Positions 25,845 through 34,015 are shown, numbered from the stretch's first letter. The stretch: DNA of 45,575 nt from Fidelibacterota bacterium (GCA_947475895.1 CANJMF010000023.1:1-45575); one strand, 5' to 3'. Notes: generated by a model from the sequence alone, not told the origin. Numbers and translations are program-made.

Positions 25845-25865
25845 AAATAAATCGGGAGATCAAAA

Positions 25866-26417
25866 ATGCCCAGACAACAGCACTTATTCGCGCTCACGCA
25901 CTGGTTGGTCAAAGCGGCCACATGGCTGAGCATCCTCCTCTCGACCGTTTTGGTTCTCGCACTCGCCGGTGTTGTGGTGGCGGCGATGAACCTGGACGGA
26001 AATCATCTCGGCATACCGGCGGAGATCGAAGGTGTTGCGCGCGGCGCTGCTTTAGAGATCGCCGCCGCCGCCGTGGTCGCGGGTCTCTGCTGCGTAGTTC
26101 TCGTTGTCTTTACGTTCCGCGCGATCGAAGGGATCGTCGATACCGCCATCTCCGGCGATCCGTTCGTGAACGAGAATGCCGATCGGCTGGCTCGCGTCGG
26201 ATGGCTTCTTCTTGCCTTGAGCGGTGTTGGATTTGTAGCCGGCGGCGTCATCAAGCTGATGGTTGAGCACCTGGTGCCGGCGAACCTGCACCATCACGTC
26301 GACTTTGGTTTCGGTACGTCACCCAGCGAGCTTCTGGTCGTTCTGCTCGTCTTTGTCCTCGCGCAGATTTTCCGCCGCGGCAGCGAAATGCGCGCAGAGT
26401 TAGAGGGAACGGTTTAG
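25866..26417 (+). CDS. DUF2975 membrane protein
   Basis: Protein of 183 residues with four predicted membrane helices at about 12-41, 62-83, 111-132 and 150-170, the topology of DUF2975. A conserved-looking loop after helix 2 reads GDPFVNENADRLARVGWLLL, a family hallmark. Shine-Dalgarno GGGAGA precedes ATG 25866. It is directly followed by a small XRE gene, a pairing seen in many bacteria (B. subtilis YoaS/YozG). The function is not known; a membrane sensor that sequesters its HTH partner is a common guess and remains inference. Confidence 0.85.
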   Translation: MPRQQHLFALTHWLVKAATWLSILLSTVLVLALAGVVVAAMNLDGNHLGIPAEIEGVARGAALEIAAAAVVAGLCCVVLVVFTFRAIEGIVDTAISGDPFVNENADRLARVGWLLLALSGVGFVAGGVIKLMVEHLVPANLHHHVDFGFGTSPSELLVVLLVFVLAQIFRRGSEMRAELEGTV

Positions 26418-26420
26418 GCC

Positions 26421-26627
26421 ATGCACATCACGGTCAAACTTGACGACATGCTTTACGCCCGACGCATGACACTGACGGACCTCGCGGACAAAGTCGGCAT
26501 TACGCTCGCTAATTTATCCATTCTCAAAACCGGCAAAGCCAAAGCCATTCGCTTCTCGACCCTGGCGGCGATCTGCGCGGCGCTGGAGTGTCAGCCCGGC
26601 GACCTGCTTACATTTAAAACCGAGTAA
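26421..26627 (+). CDS. YozG-like small XRE regulator
   Basis: Protein of 68 residues, almost only a Cro/CI HTH domain: MTLTDLADKVGITLANLSIL gives helices 2 and 3, LKTGKAKAIRFSTLAAICAALECQPGDLL completes the fold. It matches the YozG type that accompanies DUF2975 genes. Three bases separate it from the DUF2975 stop. Likely autoregulates the pair through the AT-rich repeats upstream, which is inferred. Confidence 0.88.
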   Translation: MHITVKLDDMLYARRMTLTDLADKVGITLANLSILKTGKAKAIRFSTLAAICAALECQPGDLLTFKTE

Positions 26628-26639
26628 ATCATCGGCGAT

Positions 26640-26897
26640 TTATTTCTTCGGCAATTGGCCGCCGCTTTTGAGACAGTCTTCAACCGTCACGAAGGGAATG
26701 AATTCCTTGAGCCGATTGTAATTCGGCGTGCCGGGCGGGAAGCAAACACCGTTCGCTTTCTTTGTCGGGGGAACTTGTTGATTGGAGCCCGGCAAACTAG
26801 GCGCGGGGCGCGGCGTGACGACTGGACTCTGTTGCTGCGCGAAGCAGGGTCCGAGATCGATGACGCTTAAAAGCAGGATGAGAAAATATTTCCGCAC
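26640..26897 (-). CDS. Small secreted protein with C-terminal Cys-containing motif
   Basis: Protein of 85 residues from GTG 26897, with GGAGG eleven bases ahead. A signal peptide (FLILLLSVIDLGPCFA) ends before QQQ. After a Pro/Gln-rich linker comes GVCFPPGTPNYNRLKEF and FVTVEDCLKSGGQLPKK, the two-cysteine motif that I recall from many small proteobacterial exported proteins (GVCxxxGTxxYxRxxxFxPxxxxxxCxxxGG). The two cysteines may form a disulfide. Function unknown. Confidence 0.7.
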   Translation of the reverse strand: MRKYFLILLLSVIDLGPCFAQQQSPVVTPRPAPSLPGSNQQVPPTKKANGVCFPPGTPNYNRLKEFIPFVTVEDCLKSGGQLPKK

Positions 26898-26981
26898 GTG
26901 GTTTTTCCTCCGTCACTGTCGCGCGCGTGGTTTCCAGTGTGGCAGAAGGCACGTGAGAGAAGAAGAGGACGTGCAATAAAC

Positions 26982-27006
26982 GGGCGGAGACAAACTGACT
27001 CCGCCC
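26982..27006 (-). terminator. Terminator after the Gln/Gly-rich gene
   Basis: Arms GGGCGGAG and CTCCGCCC with a nine-base loop. Read on the minus strand it follows the stop at 27021 by 14 bases and leads into GTTTATT. Also usable as a barrier for the opposite strand. Confidence 0.65.
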
Positions 27007-27020
27007 GCCCGCGTATCTCA

Positions 27021-27272
27021 TTAGGCCTGGTCTTTAGACCCGGACTGCTTGTCACCTTGTTGCGCGTCGGATTTGGAGCCGCCCTGTTGGTTCTGCTGGC
27101 CTGAACGCTCAGAGCTGTCGCCCTGCTGGCTCTCGCCTTGGTCCTTCTGGCCCTGTTGTCCAGACTTTTGGCCTTGTTGGTTTTGCTGACCAGATTGTTT
27201 CTGATCTTTCTGACCGCCTTGCTGACCGGATTGATTTTTGCCGTCGCGATCTGGCGTGTTGGGTTGAGACAT
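27021..27272 (-). CDS. Extremely hydrophilic Gln/Gly/Lys/Ser-rich protein (hydrophilin-like)
   Basis: Protein of 83 residues from ATG 27272 with AGGA upstream. Apart from the initial Met it has no Ile, Leu, Val, Phe, Tyr, Trp or Cys. SGQQ occurs four times and QNQQG, GQQGG, KDQ and QQGD units recur, so it is built from short degenerate repeats and must be disordered. Composition is that of hydrophilins and LEA-like desiccation or osmotic-stress proteins, though no named family can be called. Shadow frames over the repeat are shorter and have no ribosome site. A terminator follows. Confidence 0.75.
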   Translation of the reverse strand: MSQPNTPDRDGKNQSGQQGGQKDQKQSGQQNQQGQKSGQQGQKDQGESQQGDSSERSGQQNQQGGSKSDAQQGDKQSGSKDQA

Positions 27273-27649
27273 TTTGATTTTCCTTTATGAGGGATTTCTT
27301 CAACGCAAACACAACAACGCTGCGCGATGCGAGTTGCAGATCGGCCAGAAAAGAAATGCTTCACAATGACGGTTATTAATTTGACACGTGACGTGCGCGA
27401 TCGCGCGGCACGCATTAAGAGAGCGCGTTCCGCACGCCTGCAAACGCGCGTTGTTCAACGGGCTCTATCGAAGCTGTAACCACATGTAACGTACGTCTAT
27501 CGTACCGAATAAAGACTCTGGTACGTTTATCCCAGGACGATGAACTGTTCGGCATCATCCGCGATTTCAATCACGGCCCAACTCAAACAACGCTTAGCGG
27601 CGTTGCGCATTTTTCGTCAGCGAATCGTCGCGACGAAAAGGGGGCCAGT
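27273..27649. promoter_or_regulatory. Divergent gap before the LuxR-type gene, with GTAC repeats
   Basis: A 377-bp gene-free stretch. ACGTACGT at 27489-27496, CGTACC at 27501-27506 and GGTACG at 27520-27525 form a cluster of GTAC-centred motifs; the last two make a 6-bp inverted repeat. They lie about 125-160 bases before the LuxR-type start. No clear sigma-70 or EcfG-type promoter was found by eye. Confidence 0.35.
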
Positions 27650-28081
27650 GTGACGGCAGAAAGAAGGGCGTACGTGTGCCCGTCGCCGGACGCGCAGCAA
27701 AGCCAGATGAGCCAGGAAAAGGGCGTACGATCTGACGAAACCCGAGCGAGACAATTTGATTCCAGCGAAGGCTTGGATGAGCACTTTGGGATGGCACAAT
27801 TGATGACAGTTGTACCGGCTAGGACGAAACCAATCGACGATGCGGACGAAGGTGACGATCGTTCGTCGGCGAACGCGAGCGCCAAGGCGCGCCTCAACGC
27901 CCTTACGCGCAGGCAACGCGAAGTAATGATTGGGGTGTGCGAAGGGCTATCCAACAAAGTCATAGCTGAGAGGCTCGACATCAGTCAGCGCACTGTCGAG
28001 TATCATCGTGCCCAGGTCATGAAGCGAACGGCATGTGCATCGCTTCGCGATCTCATACGCCTCGTCATGCGCGCGAGTTAA
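27650..28081 (+). CDS. LuxR/FixJ-type HTH regulator with short N-terminus
   Basis: Protein of 143 residues from GTG 27650, with AAGGGGG at good distance. The first 80 residues are polar, acidic and probably disordered, with no receiver domain. The C-terminal LuxR HTH runs from about 84: LTRRQREVMIGVCEGLSNKVIAERLDISQRTVEYH then RAQVMKRTACASLRDLIRLV. The RTVEYHRAQVMKR recognition helix is FixJ/NarL-like. Without a phosphorylation domain its control must come from elsewhere, such as expression or a partner. Confidence 0.85.
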   Translation: MTAERRAYVCPSPDAQQSQMSQEKGVRSDETRARQFDSSEGLDEHFGMAQLMTVVPARTKPIDDADEGDDRSSANASAKARLNALTRRQREVMIGVCEGLSNKVIAERLDISQRTVEYHRAQVMKRTACASLRDLIRLVMRAS

Positions 28082-28122
28082 TGCGGGGACGTTTGTTCGA
28101 TCAGAGGGGAAGGACGGCTTGG

Positions 28123-28941
28123 TTAGGATGAGCTTCGCTTCAACCACTTTGCCGTATGTCGGCCGCCGAGTTTTTCGGCGAGCGTTGCGCCGAGGTCGCG
28201 CATAGAGTCGTCGAAGCGCCACGGCGGATTGACGATCGCCAATCCGGTGCCGATCAATCCTTGCGTTGCGGGCAGCGTCAACTCGCAGCCAAATATTTCG
28301 GCATCGAGTGCCAGCATTCCGTCGAGGAGGGCGCGGTGGCGCGCATCAACGAGGATTGGATACCAAACGAAGTACACGCCCTCGGCCCATTTCTTGAGGG
28401 CGGCGGCGATTTTCTCGGGCACGCCCGCGTATTCCGTTTTGATTTCATAACTGGGGTCGATGATGACCAAGCCGCGCCGGATGGCGGGCGGCGTTAAACC
28501 GATCATCGCTTCCAGGCCGTCGCGCTTATGAGGCGTGATGCGCGGATCGTCGGCGGCCCAATACCGCAGCGTGCGGTACGCGGTGGGATGAAGTTCGTTG
28601 AGGATCAAGCGATCGTCGGCGCGCATGGCGTGACGCGCGATGGCGGGCGAGCCGGGATAGCGCGTCAGGTGGCCATGGGGATTGAGTTCGCGGAGCAAGT
28701 CAGCCCACAGCCCGGTTTTGGCGGGCAGGTTGGGCCACAGGCGGCCGATTCCCGCCGCGAATTCCTTGGTTTTTCCGGCTTCCGCCGACGTCAGGTCGTA
28801 GACTCCGTCGCCCGCATAGAGATCGATCACGCAAAATGGCTTCTCTTTTTGGCGGAAATGGCCGAGGAGCACCGATAAAGCGATGTGTTTGTGAACGTCG
28901 GCCGGGCCGCCCGCGTGGTAGCTGTGTTGGTAGCTGAGCAA
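28123..28941 (-). CDS. rlmJ: 23S rRNA (adenine-2030-N6)-methyltransferase
   Basis: Protein of 272 residues. MLSYQHSYHAGGPADVHKH is the typical RlmJ start, with the histidines that contact rRNA. SAM-binding strand VIDLYAGDGVYDL is at about residue 38, and the catalytic DPPY-type motif appears as IDPSYE near residue 164. VYFVWYPI follows as expected. Methylates A2030 of 23S rRNA (E. coli numbering) by family knowledge. Stands alone here. Confidence 0.95.
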   Translation of the reverse strand: MLSYQHSYHAGGPADVHKHIALSVLLGHFRQKEKPFCVIDLYAGDGVYDLTSAEAGKTKEFAAGIGRLWPNLPAKTGLWADLLRELNPHGHLTRYPGSPAIARHAMRADDRLILNELHPTAYRTLRYWAADDPRITPHKRDGLEAMIGLTPPAIRRGLVIIDPSYEIKTEYAGVPEKIAAALKKWAEGVYFVWYPILVDARHRALLDGMLALDAEIFGCELTLPATQGLIGTGLAIVNPPWRFDDSMRDLGATLAEKLGGRHTAKWLKRSSS

Positions 28942-29404
28942 GTCTCAAAGCCTCTCGAAAATCGTTAACAGCCGTCGGCTGGATGCCACTCTCTTATATG
29001 CAAAGCGGGGAGTGCGGGCGTTATTGTGCGCCGCGAACTTTTGTTTCTCAAAACCTTACGGCCGCGTCATAAAACGCCAGGGGAGGGTGGATAAGTCATT
29101 CATTAATAAAGAAAAGCTAGGTTTGTGCGGTGCGAAGAGCGCTTTAAGATTTACGTACATTCTGCTATAAACAGAGCCGGAAGATGACCGGGCCTCGCAT
29201 CCCGCCACTTTTGTCGTTCCGTTCTGATGAGATCATTCATGACCGCTGTCAAATGTCAGCATTACGTCAGCATGTCTCCATGATCCCGCCATCATTTCCC
29301 ATCACATAGTACGTCGACGGTCGAAAGGCTGTTACCGGCCAGCCACGCTGCCGGGGGGTTAAGTAAGAAAAACAACGAACGGCAGTAAGGGCTAAGTACA
29401 GAAA
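28942..29404 (+). promoter_or_regulatory. Leader and promoter region of the ndvB-like gene
   Basis: A 463-bp gene-free stretch. TTAAGA at 29144-29149 and TATAAA at 29166-29171 are 16 bases apart and make a fair sigma-70 promoter, which would leave a leader of about 225 bases. TGTCA is repeated in 29240-29275 (GCTGTCAAATGTCAGC). The ribosome site of the gene is weak (AAGGG 13 bases off). Nothing else was recognised. Confidence 0.4.
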
Positions 29405-32044
29405 ATGAGAAAACTGATCGCGCTCCTGTTGGTGTGTGCAGCTTCTGCCGCGCTGTGGGCTTCGTTCGACCGCCCCATCGCCGCACCGAATTGGACCGGA
29501 CTCCTGAAGGGCGTCGCTTACACGCCCTCGCATCTCTACACCGAGGTGCAAAAGGACGAGAACATCACCGACGAGCTGATCATGGGCGATCTCGAGAAGC
29601 TCTCGAAGATCTCGACGCGCGTTCGCACATATTCCACCCGCAACAACCAAGACCGCATCGTCTACCTCGCCAAGGAATACGGCTTGAAGGTGTCGATGGG
29701 CATTTGGCTGGGCGGCAACCGCGACCTGAACGAAATCGAAATCGCCAAAGGCCTGCAGGCCATCAAAGACAATCCCGGTGTCGTCGACCGCGTGTTCGTG
29801 GGTAACGAAGCCATTGGCGTGCGTGCCGAATTGAAGCCGGAAGAAATCGCGAGCTACATCGTTCGCATCCGCCACGCCATCAACAACAAGAAGATCGAGC
29901 TGGGCACCACCGAAGTCATCGGCACCTGGAGCAATGACCCCGAAGGCATGAAGAAAGTCGCCGACGTGTCGGATTATCTGGGCGTGCACTTCCTGCCGTA
30001 CTGGGAAGGCATCTCGGCCAAAGATTCGATGGACTACATCACCGGCAGCTACAACTACATGCTGAAGCAGTACCCGAAGAAGAAGATCGTCATCGGCGAA
30101 ACCGGCTGGCCGTCGGAAGGCCGCGTGAAGAAGGGCTCGGTGCCCTCGGCCGCCATGGAAGCCAACTTCCTGCGCCAGTTCCTGACGCTCGCGACCGCCA
30201 AGAACTTTGACTACTACATCATGGAAGCCTTCGACCAACCGTGGAAAGCCGAACAGGAAGGCGCCGTCGGCGCGTTCTGGGGCATCCTCGACGCCGAAGG
30301 CAATCCGAAGTTCAGCTTTACGGGCGAGCTGTCGTCCTTCGGCCAATGGTCGATGTATGCGGGGATCGCTGCCGGCGTGACCGCGCTCCTCGGCGTGCTG
30401 GCGTTCTTCGCCGTGCCGGCCATGGGCATTCAGGGCTATCTGCTGCTGGGCGGCATGGTCAGCTTGATCGTTACGGGTGCCTTGTTCCTCGTCGACGCTA
30501 TGTCGCTGCGCTATGTGGATTGGAGTGCGCTGGGCGGCGCGGTCTTCGTGATCCCGGCCGCGCTGTTCACCGCGATCTTGTTGCTGACAGAAACGTCGGA
30601 ATGGGCCTTGAGCCTCTGGCGCCGTCGCCGTGGCGCCATGCCGATTATGGAATTGGGCGTGCAGCCGAAGGTTTCGATCCACCTGCCGACGCATAACGAG
30701 CCGCCGCTCATGGTCATGCAGACCCTGAACGCGCTGGCGCGCCTCGACTACCAAAACTTCGAAGTGATCGTGTTGGACAACAACACGAAGGACGAAGCCA
30801 TGTGGAAGCCGGTGGAAGCCCACTGCGCCACGCTGGGCGCCAACTTCCGCTTCTATCACTTCGACAACATGAAGGGTTACAAGGCCGGCGCGCTCAATAA
30901 GGCGCTGGAATTGACGCCCCCCGACGCCACCTACATCGGCGTCATCGACAGCGACTATCAGGTGGCCCCGCACTGGCTGAAAACGGTGATGCCCGGCTTC
31001 ACCGACGCGAAGGTGGCCGTGGTGCAAGCGCCGCAGGATTACCGCGACGCCCATGAAAGCCTGTTCAAGAAGATCTGCTACGAGGAATACAGCACCTTCT
31101 TCCAAGTCGGCATGGTGGAGCGCAACGAACACAACGCCATCATCCAGCACGGCACCATGTGCGTGGTTGCCCGCGCGGCCTTGGAAGAAGTGGGCCGTTG
31201 GTCGGAATGGTGCATCACCGAAGATACCGAACTGGGCTTGCGCCTGTTCGAAGCGGGCTACACCGCGCAATACACACCGGAGAGCATGGGTAAGGGCCTG
31301 ATGCCCGACACCTACGACGCCTACAAAGGCCAGCGTTACCGTTGGGTGTACGGCGCCATGCAAATCATGAAGCGCCACGCCAAGGAGATCTTCCTGGGCG
31401 ATTCCAAGCTGACGTGGGCGCAGCGCTATCACTTCGTTGCCGGCTGGCTGCCGTGGATGGCCGACGCCCTCGCGCTAATCTTCAGCGTTATGGCCATCGC
31501 CTGGACTACGGCCATGTACGTCACGCACACATACTTCCCGGCCATGCACTTCTTCGACGTGCCGCTGACCGCTTTGTCGGGCGTTGCCCTCACGCTGTTC
31601 GCCGTGAAGACGGTGAAGACCATGTGGCTGCACCGCGCCAAGGTGGAAACCGGCTTCGGCGGCGCCGCAGCCGCGGCGCTGACCGGCTTGTCGCTGTCCT
31701 ACACCGTGGGCATGGCCGTGCTGCGCGGCGTGTTCACCTCGTCCATGCCGTTCCTGCGCACGCCGAAGTGCGAAGAGGCAGCTCCCTGGACCCACGCGCT
31801 GAAGATCGCGCGCGCGGAAACCGTGATGCTGTTGGGTACGCTGTTCGCTGTTGGCCTGACGCTGCGTGGAAAATTGGAAGACCCGGCGGAGTTCGCCTGG
31901 TTGGCCGCGCTGAGCGTCATGGCGGTGCCTTACGCCTCGGCGCTGATCGTGGCCTTGGGTTCGACCATCAAGTTGGGCGCCCGCACCGTTCCGGAACCGG
32001 AACTCGCGCCAACCTTGGCCCCGAATATGGACCTCGCCGCCTAA
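29405..32044 (+). CDS. ndvB: NdvB-like GH17-GT2 beta-glucan synthase
   Basis: Membrane protein of 879 residues. After a signal-anchor (4-20) comes a glycoside hydrolase 17 domain (about 32-305) with acid/base E135 (VGNEAIG) and nucleophile E232 (IGETGWPSEG). Three helices at about 315-395 lead to a processive GT2 domain (420-650) with DSD at 515-517, TED at 605-607 and QRYRW at 643-647; five or more membrane helices follow. This is the layout of Pseudomonas aeruginosa and Bradyrhizobium NdvB, which make cyclic beta-1,3-linked glucans from UDP-glucose, the GH17 part probably acting as transglycosylase in the periplasm. Codon use is strongly biased to C-ending codons, hinting at high expression. 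Flanked by its own terminator. Confidence 0.9.
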   Translation: MRKLIALLLVCAASAALWASFDRPIAAPNWTGLLKGVAYTPSHLYTEVQKDENITDELIMGDLEKLSKISTRVRTYSTRNNQDRIVYLAKEYGLKVSMGIWLGGNRDLNEIEIAKGLQAIKDNPGVVDRVFVGNEAIGVRAELKPEEIASYIVRIRHAINNKKIELGTTEVIGTWSNDPEGMKKVADVSDYLGVHFLPYWEGISAKDSMDYITGSYNYMLKQYPKKKIVIGETGWPSEGRVKKGSVPSAAMEANFLRQFLTLATAKNFDYYIMEAFDQPWKAEQEGAVGAFWGILDAEGNPKFSFTGELSSFGQWSMYAGIAAGVTALLGVLAFFAVPAMGIQGYLLLGGMVSLIVTGALFLVDAMSLRYVDWSALGGAVFVIPAALFTAILLLTETSEWALSLWRRRRGAMPIMELGVQPKVSIHLPTHNEPPLMVMQTLNALARLDYQNFEVIVLDNNTKDEAMWKPVEAHCATLGANFRFYHFDNMKGYKAGALNKALELTPPDATYIGVIDSDYQVAPHWLKTVMPGFTDAKVAVVQAPQDYRDAHESLFKKICYEEYSTFFQVGMVERNEHNAIIQHGTMCVVARAALEEVGRWSEWCITEDTELGLRLFEAGYTAQYTPESMGKGLMPDTYDAYKGQRYRWVYGAMQIMKRHAKEIFLGDSKLTWAQRYHFVAGWLPWMADALALIFSVMAIAWTTAMYVTHTYFPAMHFFDVPLTALSGVALTLFAVKTVKTMWLHRAKVETGFGGAAAAALTGLSLSYTVGMAVLRGVFTSSMPFLRTPKCEEAAPWTHALKIARAETVMLLGTLFAVGLTLRGKLEDPAEFAWLAALSVMAVPYASALIVALGSTIKLGARTVPEPELAPTLAPNMDLAA

Positions 32045-32060
32045 CACCGGCTATGGACTA

Positions 32061-32108
32061 AAAAACAAAGGGCCGCCTTAGCAGATGCTGTGGCGGCCCT
32101 TTTCTTTG
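32061..32108 (+). terminator. Strong terminator after ndvB
   Basis: AAAGGGCCGCC at about 32067-32077 pairs with GGCGGCCCTTT at 32092-32102 across a 14-base loop, followed by TCTTTG. A run of A before and T after makes it potentially bidirectional. Confidence 0.88.
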
Positions 32109-32306
32109 TCATTTGCCAACAAGCGATTTCGTTGACATAATTCTCACGGTCGAACTCCGCGCCTAAATGATGCGGAGCGCCATTTTCCTAAATCAATCCT
32201 AACCGACGACGGCTCAATCCTGGGCCGCCGCCCACCTTTGCGCGCGCTTTCAAGAACGGTGTCCTCTCGACGCCGCGCTTTCGCGCGCGCTTTTCAGGAG
32301 GCTTTG

Positions 32307-33005
32307 ATGCCCTTGCGATTCAATCCTTTTTCTTTGCTTGGCGCCCCCGACGACGATGAAGGGCCGAAACCATTGCTTCGGCCCGGTGGTCCCAACCGTA
32401 CCATCATGACCTTAACCGAGCCGGCGGCCCGCCCCATGCCGGAACTAGAATCGGTGAAGGCGTATCAACTCGCACCGATCGACCTGCACCTACCGGCCAT
32501 CGAAACGATTGGACCTGCCGGGCAGGAAGCAAGAGCTAAGGCTGTTTACGGTGAAACAGCCGGGTTTCGCCCGCAGTTGATCGACCCCAACCGAAGCCCT
32601 GACGACCCCACTAACTGGAATCTGGATTCAGCGCGCAAGTTGGCAGAAACGAGAACTGATATCGCCACCATGTTCGGATCTGGCGTGAATGGGAAGATGA
32701 GGTCGGCTGCTCCGCGTGATATGTCCAACCCGATTGAAAAGCGCGAATGGGACAATGCGATGAAGGCCGCTCAAGATTCGTTCAACAGGGAGATCCCAGA
32801 GTTCACGAATTTTTATCATCGGCAGGATGGTGCTCGGGTTAGCCCTCTCAACACTCCGGATTGGGCCAGCAGTCCGTCCCCCGAAGCTGATCGACACGGG
32901 CCGTTTTACAACGTTGGTGGCGTCAGCGACGAAGATGTCAGAAAGGGGCGAGGGATCGCGAAAGGCCCTAATGCGTATATCGATTGGTACAAACTCAAGC
33001 GATAA
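32307..33005 (+). CDS. Unknown protein, possibly a divergent SleB-like wall hydrolase
   Basis: Protein of 232 residues; ATG 32307 has a textbook AGGAGG seven bases ahead. No signal peptide or membrane helix. The first 75 residues are Pro-rich and extended. From 78 the order of landmarks recalls SleB/CwlJ-type hydrolases: AVYGETAGFRPQ with E83 in the YGE position, WDNAMKAAQDS around 148-158, EFTNFYH at 165-171, a PDW at 184-186 and HGPFYNVGG at 197-205. The similarity is by eye only and the spacing is loose, so the family is not certain. A standard SleB signal for export is missing. Otherwise it is a hypothetical protein. Confidence 0.6.
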   Translation: MPLRFNPFSLLGAPDDDEGPKPLLRPGGPNRTIMTLTEPAARPMPELESVKAYQLAPIDLHLPAIETIGPAGQEARAKAVYGETAGFRPQLIDPNRSPDDPTNWNLDSARKLAETRTDIATMFGSGVNGKMRSAAPRDMSNPIEKREWDNAMKAAQDSFNREIPEFTNFYHRQDGARVSPLNTPDWASSPSPEADRHGPFYNVGGVSDEDVRKGRGIAKGPNAYIDWYKLKR

Positions 33006-33024
33006 GCGCTCGTCATTTGCGGAC

Positions 33025-33052
33025 GGCCGCCTGTGCGTTGCGGGAGGCGGCC
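33025..33052. terminator. Hairpin between converging genes
   Basis: GGCCGCC and GGCGGCC, 14 bases apart, between the stop codons of two converging genes. No T tract on either side, so termination would be weak or factor-assisted. Confidence 0.4.
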
Positions 33053-33055
33053 TCC

Positions 33056-34015
33056 CTATTGGCCCCACAACCTTTCTTCGAAGCGGATGTTTTTGGCCGA
33101 CTCGATGCAAACAAGCCGCATCTCGCCCGGCGCGTCTTTTTCGAATGGGCAAACTTCCAAATCGGCAAACACGTTCACGTCGAAGCTGTAGCGCTCTTTG
33201 ATTGCGCCGGGGAGCGTGCCGTATAGGGCCAGCACGCGGTTGGTGCCCACTGGCCAGATACGCGTTGTGAGTGACCCATTCCATTCTGAAATGCGACCGC
33301 GAATCTTGAAACAACTACCGACAATATCGGGATTGGTCTTGCAGTTTTGATAATCGTAACCGCTGACCTTGGCGCGCGGCACAGCGATTTCGTCTGCAAC
33401 CATGCGTTTTGCTCCCGTCGCAAGATCGACCTGATAATGACCTTGCTGATTCACACAATCGTTCGAACGATCCGGTGTTTCGGCGCCGCGATTCGTGTTG
33501 GCTCCACCAAGATAAACGACCACTACGCCTGATTCAGAAAGGCTTTCCGCTACTACCTTTGCTTTGCAAGTATCCCAGCCCAGAATATCCCAAACATTGC
33601 GCCAATGAGGTTCTGGGTTTGCGATATTGATGACGGCCAGTTCTTTCGTCCGCACCCCGTAATCTTCATCGCCGGAGTCGCCATCTCGCTCAAGAAGAAA
33701 CCATTGTCCATCGGCGGATATGTCGGCGATGTTGAAGTATCTCACGTCTTCCACCCTGAAAACCTTTTCGCGGGCTTCGGTCTTTATGTGGAACTCGATC
33801 GTTTGATCGCATTTTTTTGCATCGTCCCTCTTTACCTGACTGACGATATAAACCTCAGTGTCGCCGGCGCTGAGTGTTTGTGTCCGGTAGAGGCGCGTAC
33901 CAACGTGTTCGGGGCAATCCAACGCATAACCTGCTACGAGCGAGGAAGCTCGTGCCGCGCTGCTCAGACAGAGCGACGTTAGAAAAATTGCCCCGAGACT
34001 CGCCGTGAATTTCAT
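33056..34015 (-). CDS. Secreted beta-propeller-like protein of unknown function
   Basis: Protein of 319 residues from ATG 34015, with GGGGGCG ahead; a longer frame to 34039 is less likely. Signal peptide FTASLGAIFLTSLCLSSAARA. The mature protein is rich in beta-strand and has several Cys residues. Segments such as FNIADISADGQWFLLERDGD and ELAVINIANPEPHW resemble blades of WD40/TolB-type propellers, where a strand ends in a SxDGxW turn, but I cannot name a family. Converges on the SleB-like gene across a hairpin. Confidence 0.65.
   Translation of the reverse strand: MKFTASLGAIFLTSLCLSSAARASSLVAGYALDCPEHVGTRLYRTQTLSAGDTEVYIVSQVKRDDAKKCDQTIEFHIKTEAREKVFRVEDVRYFNIADISADGQWFLLERDGDSGDEDYGVRTKELAVINIANPEPHWRNVWDILGWDTCKAKVVAESLSESGVVVVYLGGANTNRGAETPDRSNDCVNQQGHYQVDLATGAKRMVADEIAVPRAKVSGYDYQNCKTNPDIVGSCFKIRGRISEWNGSLTTRIWPVGTNRVLALYGTLPGAIKERYSFDVNVFADLEVCPFEKDAPGEMRLVCIESAKNIRFEERLWGQ

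Larger units (their letters stand above)
25536..25865. promoter_or_regulatory. Divergent control region of kaiC and DUF2975 genes
   Basis: A 330-bp gene-free gap. It holds a perfect hairpin GGTAGCC-GG-GGCTACC at 25572-25587 in the kaiC leader, a second hairpin GGCGCCTCTT-TT-AAGAGACGCC at about 25748-25769 with one mismatch, and an AT-rich part (25775-25855) with two related motifs in front of the DUF2975 gene. No textbook -35/-10 pair is convincing on either strand. Confidence 0.5.

Noticed and set aside
27021-27272. Gln/Gly-rich stretch as a non-coding tandem repeat
   Set aside because: The repeat units are degenerate at the DNA level but consistent in protein composition, and there is a ribosome site at the start and a terminator at the end, which favours a gene.
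29267-31432. 721-codon open frame on the minus strand opposite the ndvB-like gene
   Set aside because: It is the antisense image of a strongly codon-biased GT2 gene. It has His/Gln/Arg-rich text with no family motif, while the plus strand carries all GH17 and GT2 catalytic motifs.
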